DNA of 64,000 nt from Anaerovorax odorimutans DSM 5092 (GTDB lineage: Bacteria > Bacillota > Clostridia > Peptostreptococcales > Anaerovoracaceae). Below, in pieces: positions 44,412 to 53,616 of the stretch. Position 1 is the first letter of the stretch. Each line of letters begins with the position of its first letter. The translations under genes were made by a program, and so were the position numbers. The notes beneath the pieces were generated by a model. The model was not told where the DNA came from. It did no database searches and was given only the letters and a program-made list of their open reading frames with translations. The DNA lies in contig NZ_AUFC01000002.1 of assembly GCF_000426305.1 (NCBI RefSeq), forward strand, positions 229,862 to 293,861, in the 5' to 3' direction.

Positions 44412-44464
44412 ATAAAAACAACTGCCTTGTAAATCATTTTATATTACAGACAGCTGTTTTTTTA
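44412..44464. terminator. bidirectional hairpin between convergent genes
   Basis: AAAAACAACTG and CAGCTGTTTTTTT pair with one mismatch around a long loop; T-rich on the right and A-rich on the left, so it can serve both the reductase (+) and the HD-GYP gene (-). Confidence 0.6.
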
Positions 44465-44511
44465 TTATGTAAATATAAGTTATTTTATAAAGTTTTTATA
44501 TTAAATTGAAT

Positions 44512-45837
44512 TTACTTTACTGGGAAATTAGAATTTAAGTGTTTATACTCTTGTGCAATATTTAAATAAATTGGTGTTATTTGATTACTTACCATCCTTA
44601 CTCTATTTATTATTTCATCATAATTACAAATTACTAAATTACATATTTTAGGACATAATTTTCCACCATCTCTCATTTGCTTTATTATAGAAATTGTTTT
44701 CTCCGGAGAAAATGGCTCTTTATAACTTCTTTTTCCATTTAAAGCACTGACAATATCTGCTACAGCCACAATTCTTTGACTTTCCGTCAAATTTTCTCCT
44801 TTTAGCCCATCAGGATAACCTGTTCCATCTAATTTTTCATGATGACGTACTGCAATATCACATATGTCCTGATCAATAATTCCTTCAATAATTTCTCTTG
44901 TAATATCAATATGTGTTTTCATTATAGTCATTGCATTATTATTTAATTTTCCGGGATATTCCACTATATTCATGGGGATTGCAATTTTGCCTATATCATG
45001 CAGCATAGAACCATAATATATGTATGCCAATTCTTTTTTATTATAATTTAGGAGTCTGGCAATCTCCATACTTACACAAATCGTATCAATAGTATGCGTT
45101 ACTGTATTTACACTCCTAAAATCTATTGAAAAAATCAACATAATCAAATACGAATTTATTTCTTCATTAGTAAACTGAATATTTGTTAAAAAATTTTGTA
45201 ATTTATTTTCGTATTCTCCATTTAATAATTCCGCTTTAAGATTAGTTTCTTTATAACATTTTTCGAACATTTCAATATGTAATGGGTCAAATTTCAAAGC
45301 ACTATGTATAGTTATTTCACTCGTTTTAAAATTATCTCTATGATTTTGTAATAAAATATCAATTCTATCTGCTAAATTTATTAAAAGTGCTATATCTTTA
45401 TAATCTGAATTGATTTGATTAAATTTTACATACTCCATATGATGATATAAAATAGCTTCAGACATTTTCCCAAATGGAGTAAGATACTTTAAAAATAAAT
45501 AGCCGTAAATTGAATGGTCCAAAATATTATTAGTTTCAAATTTAAGAAGTTTATCAATTTCATCAGTTTTATAAGCCCCTATGTCATGAAAAATACCTAA
45601 AATACAAATATTGTTTTTTTCTTGCTCATTATATTTGTTAGAATGTTTTAACATATTATATAATATATATGCAACTCTCCCACCATGATCCATTAAACGT
45701 TCATCTACTAATTTTAAAGTATTTCTAATAATATTAATTACATCTTTACTTTCCATAACAGATATCTTATTTATTTCATCCATGAAATAAATTTTTCTCA
45801 TACTATTAGCTATTGTTATTTCTTTTTCTGGTTCCAC
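44512..45837 (-). CDS. tandem HD / HD-GYP domain protein
   Basis: Signalling protein of 441 residues with two HD-type domains. The N-terminal one (about 50-165) keeps GIFHDIG and ILYHHMEY; the C-terminal one (about 255-420) has LHDIGKIAIP and HHEKLDGTGYPDGL, the complete HD-GYP motif, so it probably hydrolyses cyclic di-GMP or a related dinucleotide. No transmembrane or PAS sensor is attached. Translation starts at GTG after AGAGG; no ATG nearer the start fits better. Follows mnmA, no obvious operon partner. Confidence 0.85.
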   Translation of the reverse strand: MEPEKEITIANSMRKIYFMDEINKISVMESKDVINIIRNTLKLVDERLMDHGGRVAYILYNMLKHSNKYNEQEKNNICILGIFHDIGAYKTDEIDKLLKFETNNILDHSIYGYLFLKYLTPFGKMSEAILYHHMEYVKFNQINSDYKDIALLINLADRIDILLQNHRDNFKTSEITIHSALKFDPLHIEMFEKCYKETNLKAELLNGEYENKLQNFLTNIQFTNEEINSYLIMLIFSIDFRSVNTVTHTIDTICVSMEIARLLNYNKKELAYIYYGSMLHDIGKIAIPMNIVEYPGKLNNNAMTIMKTHIDITREIIEGIIDQDICDIAVRHHEKLDGTGYPDGLKGENLTESQRIVAVADIVSALNGKRSYKEPFSPEKTISIIKQMRDGGKLCPKICNLVICNYDEIINRVRMVSNQITPIYLNIAQEYKHLNSNFPVK

Positions 45838-45867
45838 TTCTACCTCTTATATTTTCATATTTTATTA

Positions 45868-46953
45868 TTAATAACAAATAACTCCTCCACCGATTACAAT
45901 ATTATTTTCATAAAAAACAATAGATTGTCCGGGAGTTACAGCTCTTTGTACTTCATCAAATGTTGTTTGTATTTTTCCGTCTGATAATCCATGTAAAACA
46001 GCTTTGGCAGGCTTTGCGGAATAGCGAATTTTAGCTATGATCTTTTTTCCTTTATATCTCATAGGTAAATTACTGTTCCCTTCTTGTGAAACAATAAAAA
46101 AATTGTTATTTGAAATTACATTATTTGTAAATAGCTCTTCATTATCTCCAAGTGTTACAGTATTATTTTCCTTATCCATAGATATTACAAAAATTGGTTT
46201 TCCGAATGTAATTCCAAGACCTTTTCTTTGTCCAATTGTATAATTAACCAAACCTTGATGTTTTCCTAAAATTTTCCCTTCTTTGTCAATAAAATTGCCT
46301 ATTTTGTTAACTTCATTAAAACTTTTTCTGTTTTTTATAAAATTAACATAATTATTATCATTAATAAAACAAATTTCTTGACTATCCTTAGTATCTGCAT
46401 TATTAATGCCTTTTTCACGAACTAAATCTCTTGTTATTTCTTTATTATTAACTGTTCCAAGTGGCAATAATAATCTACTTAAAATACTTTGATTTAGTCT
46501 ATATATCATATAAGATTGATCTTTCTTTTCATTATCACCTTTTTTAACAAAATACTTTTTTATTTCAGCATCATAAAAAATCTGTGCATAATGACCTGTT
46601 GCAATATAATATATTCCAAGACGGTCAGCTTCTTCTAATAAGGTCTTAAACTTAATAGTTGGGTTACATTTTACACAAGGATTAGGCGTTTCACCTACTA
46701 AATAAGAATTACAAAAATATTCAATTATATTACATTCAAATTCTTTTGAAACATCTGTATAAATAAAATCAATATTTAATTCTTTCGCTGCATTCTGGGC
46801 TTTTTCTTTTGCTTCTGACTGATCACCTAAAACATCAAAAAAAAGACCTGTAACCTCAAATCCTTCTTTTTGTAATAATAAGGCAGCGGCCGTGCTATCT
46901 ACACCGCCGCTTAAACCTAGCAAAACTTTATTATTTTTCTGCAAATCATGCAT
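45868..46953 (-). CDS. mnmA: tRNA-uridine 2-sulfurtransferase
   Basis: Makes 2-thiouridine at tRNA position 34. 361 residues with PP-loop SGGVDS at 15-20, first catalytic cysteine in NPCVKCN near 95 and second in SQEICF near 192, plus the GQRKGLGI RNA-binding motif near 240. Sits immediately downstream of iscU and iscS, which supply its sulfur. Confidence 0.97.
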   Translation of the reverse strand: MHDLQKNNKVLLGLSGGVDSTAAALLLQKEGFEVTGLFFDVLGDQSEAKEKAQNAAKELNIDFIYTDVSKEFECNIIEYFCNSYLVGETPNPCVKCNPTIKFKTLLEEADRLGIYYIATGHYAQIFYDAEIKKYFVKKGDNEKKDQSYMIYRLNQSILSRLLLPLGTVNNKEITRDLVREKGINNADTKDSQEICFINDNNYVNFIKNRKSFNEVNKIGNFIDKEGKILGKHQGLVNYTIGQRKGLGITFGKPIFVISMDKENNTVTLGDNEELFTNNVISNNNFFIVSQEGNSNLPMRYKGKKIIAKIRYSAKPAKAVLHGLSDGKIQTTFDEVQRAVTPGQSIVFYENNIVIGGGVICY

Positions 46954-46957
46954 ATTT

Positions 46958-47410
46958 TTATTCCTCTATTTGACATCCATGTTCATGCTCATGTTCATCT
47001 TCATTGGGATCAAACCCTTCAAGACCTTTATATGTTTTACCCGTTTTTTGTGCATAATCATATACAGCAGATCTTATTGCATGATCAGCAAGTACAGAAC
47101 AGTGCTCTTTAATTGCAGGTAATCCACCTAATTCATCAAGAACATCTTTGTTTGTCAAAGCTAAAGCTTCTTCCACTGATTTACCAATAATCATATCTGT
47201 TGCTACACTAGAAGATGCAATTGCCGAACCACATCCAAATGTTTTAAATTTTGCATCAACTATTTTATCATCTTCAATCTTAAGTGAAATTTTCATCATA
47301 TCACCGCAAATAGGACTTCCGTAAGTACCTATTCCATCAGCATTTTCAATTTCACCAACATTATGAGGATTCATAAAATGGTCCATTACTTTATCATTAT
47401 ACATTGCCAT
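46958..47410 (-). CDS. Fe-S cluster assembly scaffold IscU/NifU-like
   Basis: Scaffold of 150 residues with ligands in GSPICGDMMK (Cys near 35), FGCGSAIASSS (Cys near 59) and KEHCSVLADHA (Cys near 101). The MAMYNDKVMDHFMNP start is chosen over an upstream TTG because it matches clostridial relatives; the ribosome site (GGTTGG) is weak and lies at the end of iscS. The C-terminus carries a His/Glu-rich tail, HEHEHG, which may bind metal. Confidence 0.92.
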   Translation of the reverse strand: MAMYNDKVMDHFMNPHNVGEIENADGIGTYGSPICGDMMKISLKIEDDKIVDAKFKTFGCGSAIASSSVATDMIIGKSVEEALALTNKDVLDELGGLPAIKEHCSVLADHAIRSAVYDYAQKTGKTYKGLEGFDPNEDEHEHEHGCQIEE

Positions 47411-47418
47411 GTTTAAAT

Positions 47419-48588
47419 CTACCAACCTTTCTCATTAGAAACTGACGAAATGCTACGTAGTTTATCAACTACTTTTATTAATACTTCAACTGTATAATCA
47501 AGGTCTTCTTTAGTCGTAAAATCACCTATGGAGAATCTGAGTGAACCATGAATTTTTTCAACAGGAATACCTATAGCATCTAATACATGTGAAGGTACTA
47601 AAGATGCTGAAGAACATGCTGAACCAGTTGAAACAGAAATACCATTCATATCCAAATATAAAAGTAAAGCTTCTCCTTCAATGAATTCAAAAGTCAAATT
47701 AGCATTTCCGGGCAATCTCTTTTCCAAATCTCCATTTACATAAACATTAGGAATCTTATCTAATACTTCTTTAATAAAATAGTTTCGTAAAGAAGTAATT
47801 TTTTTTATATGCTCATCTAATCCTTCTTTTGCCAATTCTGCAGCTTTGCCAAATCCAACAATACCTGCTAAATTCTCAGTTCCTGCTCTTCTCTTGTTTT
47901 CTTGTGCACCGCCATTCATGTAACTAGGCAAAATTAAGCCTTTTCTAATATAAAGCGCACCTATTCCCTTTGGACCATAAATCTTATGAGCAGACATAGA
48001 TAACATATCTACTCCTAATTCTTTTACATTTATATCAACATTTCCAACTGCTTGGACAGCATCAGTATGAAAAAGGATATTATGTTTTTTAGCAATTTCA
48101 CCAATTTCTTTAATAGGTTGAATAGTTCCGATTTCATTATTTGCGAACATAATACTTATAAGAATAGTATTCGATGTAATAGCATCTTCTAATTCCTTTA
48201 AATTAACTATTCCCTTTTCATCGACACCAATATATGTTACTTCATATCCATTTTTCTCTAAATACTCACAAGAATGTAATATTGCGTGATGTTCAATTTT
48301 TGTCGTAATAATATGATTACCATATTTCTTTTTCAATCTGGCACTGCCAATGACAGCCCAGTTATCAGCTTCTGTTCCACAAGATGTAAAATATATTTCG
48401 CGTTCTGAAGCTCCTATAAGCTTGGCCACTTTTTCTCTTGATATATTTAAATCCGTCTTGGCACTTGCACCTAACTCATATAAGCTTGACGGATTACCGA
48501 ATTTCTCAGTGAAATAAGGAATCATCTCATCTAAAACTATTTTCTTTACTGGTGTGGTTGCTGAATAGTCTAAATAAACTCGTCGCAT
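47419..48588 (-). CDS. cysteine desulfurase IscS/NifS
   Basis: PLP enzyme of 389 residues that takes sulfur from cysteine for Fe-S clusters and tRNA thiolation. YLDYSATTPV start, HTDAVQAVG near 181, SMSAHKIYGPKG with the PLP lysine near 206, and the persulfide cysteine in STGSACSS near 326. Operon iscS-iscU-mnmA; the usual iscR/rrf2 regulator gene is not adjacent. Confidence 0.95.
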   Translation of the reverse strand: MRRVYLDYSATTPVKKIVLDEMIPYFTEKFGNPSSLYELGASAKTDLNISREKVAKLIGASEREIYFTSCGTEADNWAVIGSARLKKKYGNHIITTKIEHHAILHSCEYLEKNGYEVTYIGVDEKGIVNLKELEDAITSNTILISIMFANNEIGTIQPIKEIGEIAKKHNILFHTDAVQAVGNVDINVKELGVDMLSMSAHKIYGPKGIGALYIRKGLILPSYMNGGAQENKRRAGTENLAGIVGFGKAAELAKEGLDEHIKKITSLRNYFIKEVLDKIPNVYVNGDLEKRLPGNANLTFEFIEGEALLLYLDMNGISVSTGSACSSASLVPSHVLDAIGIPVEKIHGSLRFSIGDFTTKEDLDYTVEVLIKVVDKLRSISSVSNEKGW

Positions 48589-48710
48589 TTATTGCTCTCC
48601 TCTCAGCTTTCATTATTATTTTTAATACTATTCTATTATACCAATTTTTTTTCAAAGATAAACAGTTATTTTTAGAAAAATAAAAAATTCCTACTATTTT
48701 ACTGGGAAAG

Positions 48711-49160
48711 CTATTCCAAATTAAATTCCGAAAGCTTATAATTACGTCCTTCTGACTTGATAACTACAGAATATTGACCATCTGTAAGATAATCTCCTGA
48801 CAGTCCGCTCATACTCCAATCAATATCCACATCAAATGATATAAAATTAAACATTTTCACATTCCTTTCAATAGTTTTGATATCCATAGATTTTACAACA
48901 TCTATCTGACATCCATCTTCTATAGACTGTAATGCGTCAATATCTTTGCTGAGTAAAGGATATGTCTCAATTTTTTTTAATAATTTAACAACTTTTTCTT
49001 TATCCATATTACAATAATAAGCATTTTGTAATACGCTTGTCCTTTCTTCTAATAAATCACTTACAGTTTTTTCATGAGTTTGAACACTAAAACCTGAAAA
49101 AACAACTCCAACTATAACTATTATTGCCGGAATCATAATTAATTTATAATACTTATACAA
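48711..49160 (-). CDS. membrane-anchored or exported protein, unknown
   Basis: Protein of 149 residues: hydrophobic segment at about 6-26 (signal anchor), then a soluble alpha/beta domain rich in Lys and Asp. No lipobox is seen. Start is TTG at 49160 with GAGGGGG about ten bases upstream; the next Met lies inside the hydrophobic segment. No family recognised, stands alone between iscS and the DUF896 gene. Confidence 0.55.
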   Translation of the reverse strand: MYKYYKLIMIPAIIVIVGVVFSGFSVQTHEKTVSDLLEERTSVLQNAYYCNMDKEKVVKLLKKIETYPLLSKDIDALQSIEDGCQIDVVKSMDIKTIERNVKMFNFISFDVDIDWSMSGLSGDYLTDGQYSVVIKSEGRNYKLSEFNLE

Positions 49161-49201
49161 AAACTTGTCCCCCTCTTTTTATTCTATATAAATACTATAA
49201 A

Positions 49202-49237
49202 TTAAAAACAGCGAGAAATTTGTAAATCTCGCTGTTT
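49202..49237 (-). terminator. intrinsic terminator after DUF896 gene
   Basis: AAACAGCGAGA (49206-49216) pairs exactly with TCTCGCTGTTT (49227-49237); on - it is followed by TTAAT. Confidence 0.9.
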
Positions 49238-49251
49238 ATATTAATAAATAT

Positions 49252-49455
49252 TTAATTTTCTTTCTTATTTTTTTCGACATCTTCATCTTCTACAAACTTA
49301 ATTCGATCTAAATGTCCTTTAAAATGTTCTCTAAATTTTATCAAATATTCATTTCTTAATTTATGTTGTTCTTGTTTTTCTTCAGTAGTAAGTGATTTTT
49401 CTTTCGATTTTTTTGCCAATTCATTTATTCTATCTAATTTTTCCTTTGGTAACAT
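49252..49455 (-). CDS. DUF896 (YnzC/UPF0291) family protein
   Basis: Sixty-seven residues with the family pattern LDRINELAKKSKEKSLTTEEKQEQ and LRNEYLIKFREHFKGHL, a short three-helix cytoplasmic protein of unknown function (Bacillus YnzC is tied to the SOS yneA operon). Twenty bases after spo0A, so possibly read through from it. Confidence 0.9.
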   Translation of the reverse strand: MLPKEKLDRINELAKKSKEKSLTTEEKQEQHKLRNEYLIKFREHFKGHLDRIKFVEDEDVEKNKKEN

Positions 49456-49475
49456 AATTTTTTCCTATTCTAATT

Positions 49476-50291
49476 TTAACTTACTTTTCTTTCTAATCTA
49501 AGCTTATCTGCAATAATTGCTATAAACTCACTGTTTGTAGGTTTACCTTTGTCGTTATGTACAGTATAACCAAATAAATTGTTTATGGTTTCTATTTTTC
49601 CTCTGTTCCATGCAACTTCTATAGCATGTCTGATTGCTCTTTCTACTCTGCTGGGTGTTGTATTATTCATTTTAGCAATTGCTGGATAAAGCTCTTTTGT
49701 AACTGCACTAAGTAAATCCATATCTTCAACTACCATTGTTATGGCATTCCTTAAATATTGATATCCTTTAATATGTGCAGGAACTCCCACTTCATGAATT
49801 ATATTAGTAATGTCTACTTCTAAATCATTTTTAGTATTTTCTTCTCCACTAATTATAGATCTGATAGTAGCCACTGCATTTTGATTTTGATTCTGATTTC
49901 CTTCTTGTTCTAAACCTGCCAATTGATAGATTCTTTTTACAAGAATATTCAAATCAAATGGTTTTACAACATAATATTCTGCTCCTAAATTTATAGCTTT
50001 TTGAGTTATGGATTCTTGGCCAACAGCTGATAGCATTATAACTTTTGGACTTACTTCCAGATTCATTCCGTTAATTTTTTCTAATACTCCAAGCCCGTCT
50101 AAATGTGGCATTATCATATCCAAAATAAGAACATCCACATCTTCTTGACTAACCGCATCTACTGTTTGAATTCCATCATAAACAGTAAATGCAATTTCGA
50201 TATTTTCTTGAGCTTCAAAAAAATCTTTAAGAATTTCGCAAAAATCTTTATTATCGTCAGCAATTCCCACCTTTATTTTTTTCAACATCAT
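49476..50291 (-). CDS. spo0A: sporulation master regulator Spo0A
   Basis: Response regulator of 271 residues that commits the cell to sporulation. Receiver domain with acidic DDN near 12, phosphoacceptor Asp in [12 protein letters not shown] near 59, and MLSAVGQE near 87. The C-terminal effector domain (about 155-271) carries the Spo0A-only helix [18 protein letters not shown]. The ATG at 50291 follows AGGGGGG by seven bases. spoIVB-spo0A adjacency is standard in Firmicutes. Confidence 0.97.
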   Translation of the reverse strand: MMLKKIKVGIADDNKDFCEILKDFFEAQENIEIAFTVYDGIQTVDAVSQEDVDVLILDMIMPHLDGLGVLEKINGMNLEVSPKVIMLSAVGQESITQKAINLGAEYYVVKPFDLNILVKRIYQLAGLEQEGNQNQNQNAVATIRSIISGEENTKNDLEVDITNIIHEVGVPAHIKGYQYLRNAITMVVEDMDLLSAVTKELYPAIAKMNNTTPSRVERAIRHAIEVAWNRGKIETINNLFGYTVHNDKGKPTNSEFIAIIADKLRLERKVS

Positions 50292-50420
50292 AACTTCCCC
50301 CCTAAATTCTCTTTTAATACTTTTTTTTAGATTAGATAACAAGAATAATCATTTCCCACAACTACTATTGTAAAGATTTGCAGAATTTTTGCAAGTAATT
50401 TTTTTTCAAATATTCTGACA

Positions 50421-51530
50421 CTATTCGACCTTTGCTTCATCCAACATCCATTCAATAAAGATTCCATAGCCCTTTTGTGGGTCATTTACAAACACATGTG
50501 TAACCGCTCCTATTATTTTATTTCCTTGAATAATAGGGCTTCCACTCATTCCTTGTACAATTCCTCCGCTCTTTTTTAATAGTCTTTTATCAGTAACTTT
50601 AATTACCATACTTTTTGTTTCAGCTTTCGACTGTCGATTAATTTTTTCAATATTAATAGTATATTTTTCTATCTTGTTTCCATCTAAAGTTGTTAAAATG
50701 TATGCTGGTCCTTTTTTTATTTCTCTTTGATAACCTACAGCTAATGGGGTTGAATACAAGGAATTTTCAATTTGGTGATATGTCTTACCAAAAATTCCAA
50801 AATTTGTATTCTTATAAAGTTTTCCTAAAGGTGAATCTGCTTCGTAAAAAATTCCTCTTATTTCACCGGGGACTCCAGCTTTACCTTGTTTAACTGATTC
50901 AACTTTTGAATTTAATAATTCACCCTCTGCTACAGAAAGAACTGTACCAGTTTCAATATCAGTTATAGCATGTCCTAAAGCACCAAAAGTTTGATTATCA
51001 GGATCATAAAATGTTAAAGTACCAATGCCGGCTGTTTTATCCTTTACCCAAATGCCAAGCTTATACAAATTGTCATCAGCTGACAAAACAGGTGTTAGAT
51101 TGACATTTATAATATCACTTTTTCTCTTTATTTTCAAGTTAACTTCTTTTTTTAATTTATTAATTATTTTTTGGACTTCATTTGCATTATTTACTTTTGT
51201 TCCATTAATTTCCAAAATACTATCGCCAATTTGCAAACCTGCTTTTAATCCCGGATTAATTTTTTTCCCACTTTTATTTTCAATTTCTTCAAGTCCAACA
51301 ATTAATACTCCCTTTACATCCATTTTAACACCCACAGAATGACCTCCAGGTATTAATCTTTTTTCTGGTAATACACTTATAGTAACATCTTCTGATTTTA
51401 AATCATTTTTATTAGCTTTAAAAAAATTAATATCATTATGAACCGCAGATAAACCTCCGCCAGCTAAAAATAGTGCAATAATAAGGGTCAAAACTATATA
51501 TGACCCCTTTTTAATATTTTTCTTATTCAT
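50421..51530 (-). CDS. spoIVB: SpoIVB serine peptidase (S55) with PDZ domain
   Basis: Forespore-secreted protease that cuts SpoIVFA to release pro-sigma-K processing. 369 residues: N-terminal membrane anchor (about 10-27), PDZ domain (about 95-165), then the S55 domain with the catalytic histidine in GALGHAITD and serine in QGMSGSPI near 330. Start ATG follows AGGAG; an upstream in-frame GTG overlaps the site. Its substrate-type genes (SpoIVFA/FB-like) lie 5 kb away. Confidence 0.95.
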   Translation of the reverse strand: MNKKNIKKGSYIVLTLIIALFLAGGGLSAVHNDINFFKANKNDLKSEDVTISVLPEKRLIPGGHSVGVKMDVKGVLIVGLEEIENKSGKKINPGLKAGLQIGDSILEINGTKVNNANEVQKIINKLKKEVNLKIKRKSDIINVNLTPVLSADDNLYKLGIWVKDKTAGIGTLTFYDPDNQTFGALGHAITDIETGTVLSVAEGELLNSKVESVKQGKAGVPGEIRGIFYEADSPLGKLYKNTNFGIFGKTYHQIENSLYSTPLAVGYQREIKKGPAYILTTLDGNKIEKYTINIEKINRQSKAETKSMVIKVTDKRLLKKSGGIVQGMSGSPIIQGNKIIGAVTHVFVNDPQKGYGIFIEWMLDEAKVE

Positions 51531-51541
51531 TTTACTCCTCA

Positions 51542-52051
51542 CTAGCTCTCAAAATCCTGTAATAATTCATTAAGTTCTTCTTGTGAATCTTTCTTAATAC
51601 CATTTTTAAACAATAATTGATCTTCTTTGCTTAATAGTGAAAATTCAATATTAGTTGTTCTTATTAATTTTTCGTTTCCAAAGCTATCATAATAAAATAA
51701 TTTAATTTTTCCATCTATTTCTTTAACTAAATAATAATCTTTACATTCTTTTTCAATAGCTTCTGCATCCATTAGATTTTCATTATCTAATGCTCCTTCG
51801 CTAACATTTGAAACATTTGTTTTTTTATCTTTTTTTGTCCCTATAATATTATCTAAAATATCACTTTTATAATCTTCTTTTGTGTTCTTTTCTGCTACAT
51901 TTTCTACAGGCTGTTTACTGTCTGCTTTAATTCCCTCAGCATCCTTTAAATCATTTGAACCTTGATTTATCCAATAACCAAATATAAAAATTCCAATTAA
52001 AAAAACATAAAAAAGTTTGCCTCTAAAAAAGCTTTTTTTCTGACTAAACAT
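51542..52051 (-). CDS. BofC C-terminal-domain-like protein
   Basis: Membrane-anchored protein of 169 residues: one helix (about 12-28), a low-complexity charged linker, and a C-terminal domain (about 105-169) with YYLVKEIDGKIKLFYYD...LSKEDQLLFKNGI and EELNELLQDFES, the pattern of BofC C-terminal domains. BofC restrains SpoIVB in Bacillus; its position directly upstream of spoIVB fits the same role. GAGGTGATGG precedes the ATG. Assignment is by motif pattern and context. Confidence 0.65.
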   Translation of the reverse strand: MFSQKKSFFRGKLFYVFLIGIFIFGYWINQGSNDLKDAEGIKADSKQPVENVAEKNTKEDYKSDILDNIIGTKKDKKTNVSNVSEGALDNENLMDAEAIEKECKDYYLVKEIDGKIKLFYYDSFGNEKLIRTTNIEFSLLSKEDQLLFKNGIKKDSQEELNELLQDFES

Positions 52052-52075
52052 ACCATCACCTCATGGCTAGTATTG

Positions 52076-52789
52076 TCAATTTATGCATATGTTATTCTTT
52101 AATTTTTCAAAAATTTTATCACCTATACCGTTGACATTTTTTAAATCTTCAATTTTTTTAAATAAACCATTACTCTCTCTATAAGATATTATTTTTTCAG
52201 CAGTTGACGGTCCTATACCTGTAAGCTGCTGCAATACCGTAGAATCAGCTGTGTTAATATTTATTAATTGCTTATTATCATCAGATTTTTTATTTATTCC
52301 ATTATTTTCAAATTCTCCGTTAATTTTAATTAAGTCTTGCTGCTCTGTTTCTGCTTCTTCTTTTTCTTTTATCTCCTTTTTTGTGGGAATATAAATTTTT
52401 TCTCCATCAGATAATTTTTCAGCAAGGTTAATATATTTAGTTTCGCCTTCCGAAGTAATACCTCCGGCCAATTCAACAGCTTCAAAAACTCGGCTTTCTT
52501 CAGGCAGTTTTATTACAGAAGGTTTTACTACTGCTCCTGTAATATCAACATATATAACACCACTCTTTGATGTTGTTTCTACAGGCTGCTTATTTTCTAG
52601 TTCCAAATTCTCATTTTGAATCGGTTCACTGATACTAATTGTATCATCTTTTATCTTTATTTTTCCTAAATAAACAGTAAAGGCAACCACAAAGAGAACA
52701 ACTCCTGCAGTTACCTTTAACGCAAATTTTTTATTTAGTCTAAATTGTAAATTGGGGATATTATTTAAGAGTTCAAAAAGCTTTTTCAT
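52076..52789 (-). CDS. comEA: ComEA family DNA-binding protein
   Basis: Membrane-anchored DNA receptor-type protein of 237 residues: N-terminal helix (about 23-42), SLBB domain (about 76-135, VYVDITGAVVKP-like start) and a C-terminal pair of helix-hairpin-helix motifs (INTADSTVLQQLTGIGPSTAEKI, KNVNGIGDKIFEKL). In competent bacteria ComEA binds incoming DNA; no comEB/comEC follows here, so transformation is not implied. Confidence 0.88.
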   Translation of the reverse strand: MKKLFELLNNIPNLQFRLNKKFALKVTAGVVLFVVAFTVYLGKIKIKDDTISISEPIQNENLELENKQPVETTSKSGVIYVDITGAVVKPSVIKLPEESRVFEAVELAGGITSEGETKYINLAEKLSDGEKIYIPTKKEIKEKEEAETEQQDLIKINGEFENNGINKKSDDNKQLININTADSTVLQQLTGIGPSTAEKIISYRESNGLFKKIEDLKNVNGIGDKIFEKLKNNICIN

Positions 52790-52917
52790 ATTATACCTCT
52801 CTTATTTTCGAAAAAACATTCTGAAATTCCCCTTATATATTTTCCAATCAGCTATATTTTATTACCATATATTGTAAAAGTCAACAATTTTTACACTAAT
52901 CATTAACAATATTATTG

Positions 52918-53616
52918 TTAACTAAAATATTGTGCTAATGTAATTAAATTTTCTTTATCACTACAATATAGCTCGTTTCTTTTTATATCTATGTCTGATC
53001 TTTCTATTTTAATTTCAAAAAAATCCAAAAAAGCACCAAGTAAATTTTCTGGGCTTAAATTTGATAAACTTCCTGTGCTTATTTTTGAAGTCAACATAAT
53101 ATGGTTATCGTCAATTTTGTTGTGAGATAAGTTTAAAATCATTGGTTTAATATCAATTTCCACTATTTTTCCACTTTTCTTTTGTATTTTATTAATAATT
53201 ATATGTTCTTGACTTAAAAACTCCGTCATTTTATATTTTAAATAATCATTTTCATTATATGGAACCTTAATATCATATTCACCATAAGAAACCATGGATG
53301 CCATTGATTTTAGATTTTTAGTAATTCTATGACATTCTAATATTCCAATGCCGTCAGGTAAAATAGAATTTACTTTCAATTTTATTTCTTTTACATCTTT
53401 ATCTTCTATAGTTTCAAATTCTAAATATTCTCCAATACTGTAATAACCCAAAGAAAGAGGCTGTGCAAAGCTCATTTTAGGATGAGGATTAAATCCATGT
53501 GAATGTTGAAGTTTAATTCCTGACCTTTTAAAAGTACGTTTAAATAATCTTAACATATCTAAATGTGAAGTATATCTCATATAACCTTTTTTATAGAATT
53601 TTATAAAATATCTCAT
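52918..53616 (-). CDS. TIGR03936 family radical-SAM-associated protein (DUF2344)
   Basis: Protein of 232 residues beginning MRYFIKFYKKGYMRYTSHLD, with HSHGFNPHPKMSFAQPLSLG near 37-56, both typical of this family. It always pairs with the TIGR03960 B12-binding radical SAM protein, and here the two overlap as ATGA. Function unknown; an RNA modification or cofactor role is often guessed. ATG follows GGAGGG. Confidence 0.9.
   Translation of the reverse strand: MRYFIKFYKKGYMRYTSHLDMLRLFKRTFKRSGIKLQHSHGFNPHPKMSFAQPLSLGYYSIGEYLEFETIEDKDVKEIKLKVNSILPDGIGILECHRITKNLKSMASMVSYGEYDIKVPYNENDYLKYKMTEFLSQEHIIINKIQKKSGKIVEIDIKPMILNLSHNKIDDNHIMLTSKISTGSLSNLSPENLLGAFLDFFEIKIERSDIDIKRNELYCSDKENLITLAQYFS

Noticed and set aside
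50412..50421. GGTCGAA resembling a Spo0A box upstream of spo0A
   Set aside because: It is the last codons of spoIVB and matches only 6 of 7; no paired sigma-H promoter is convincing.
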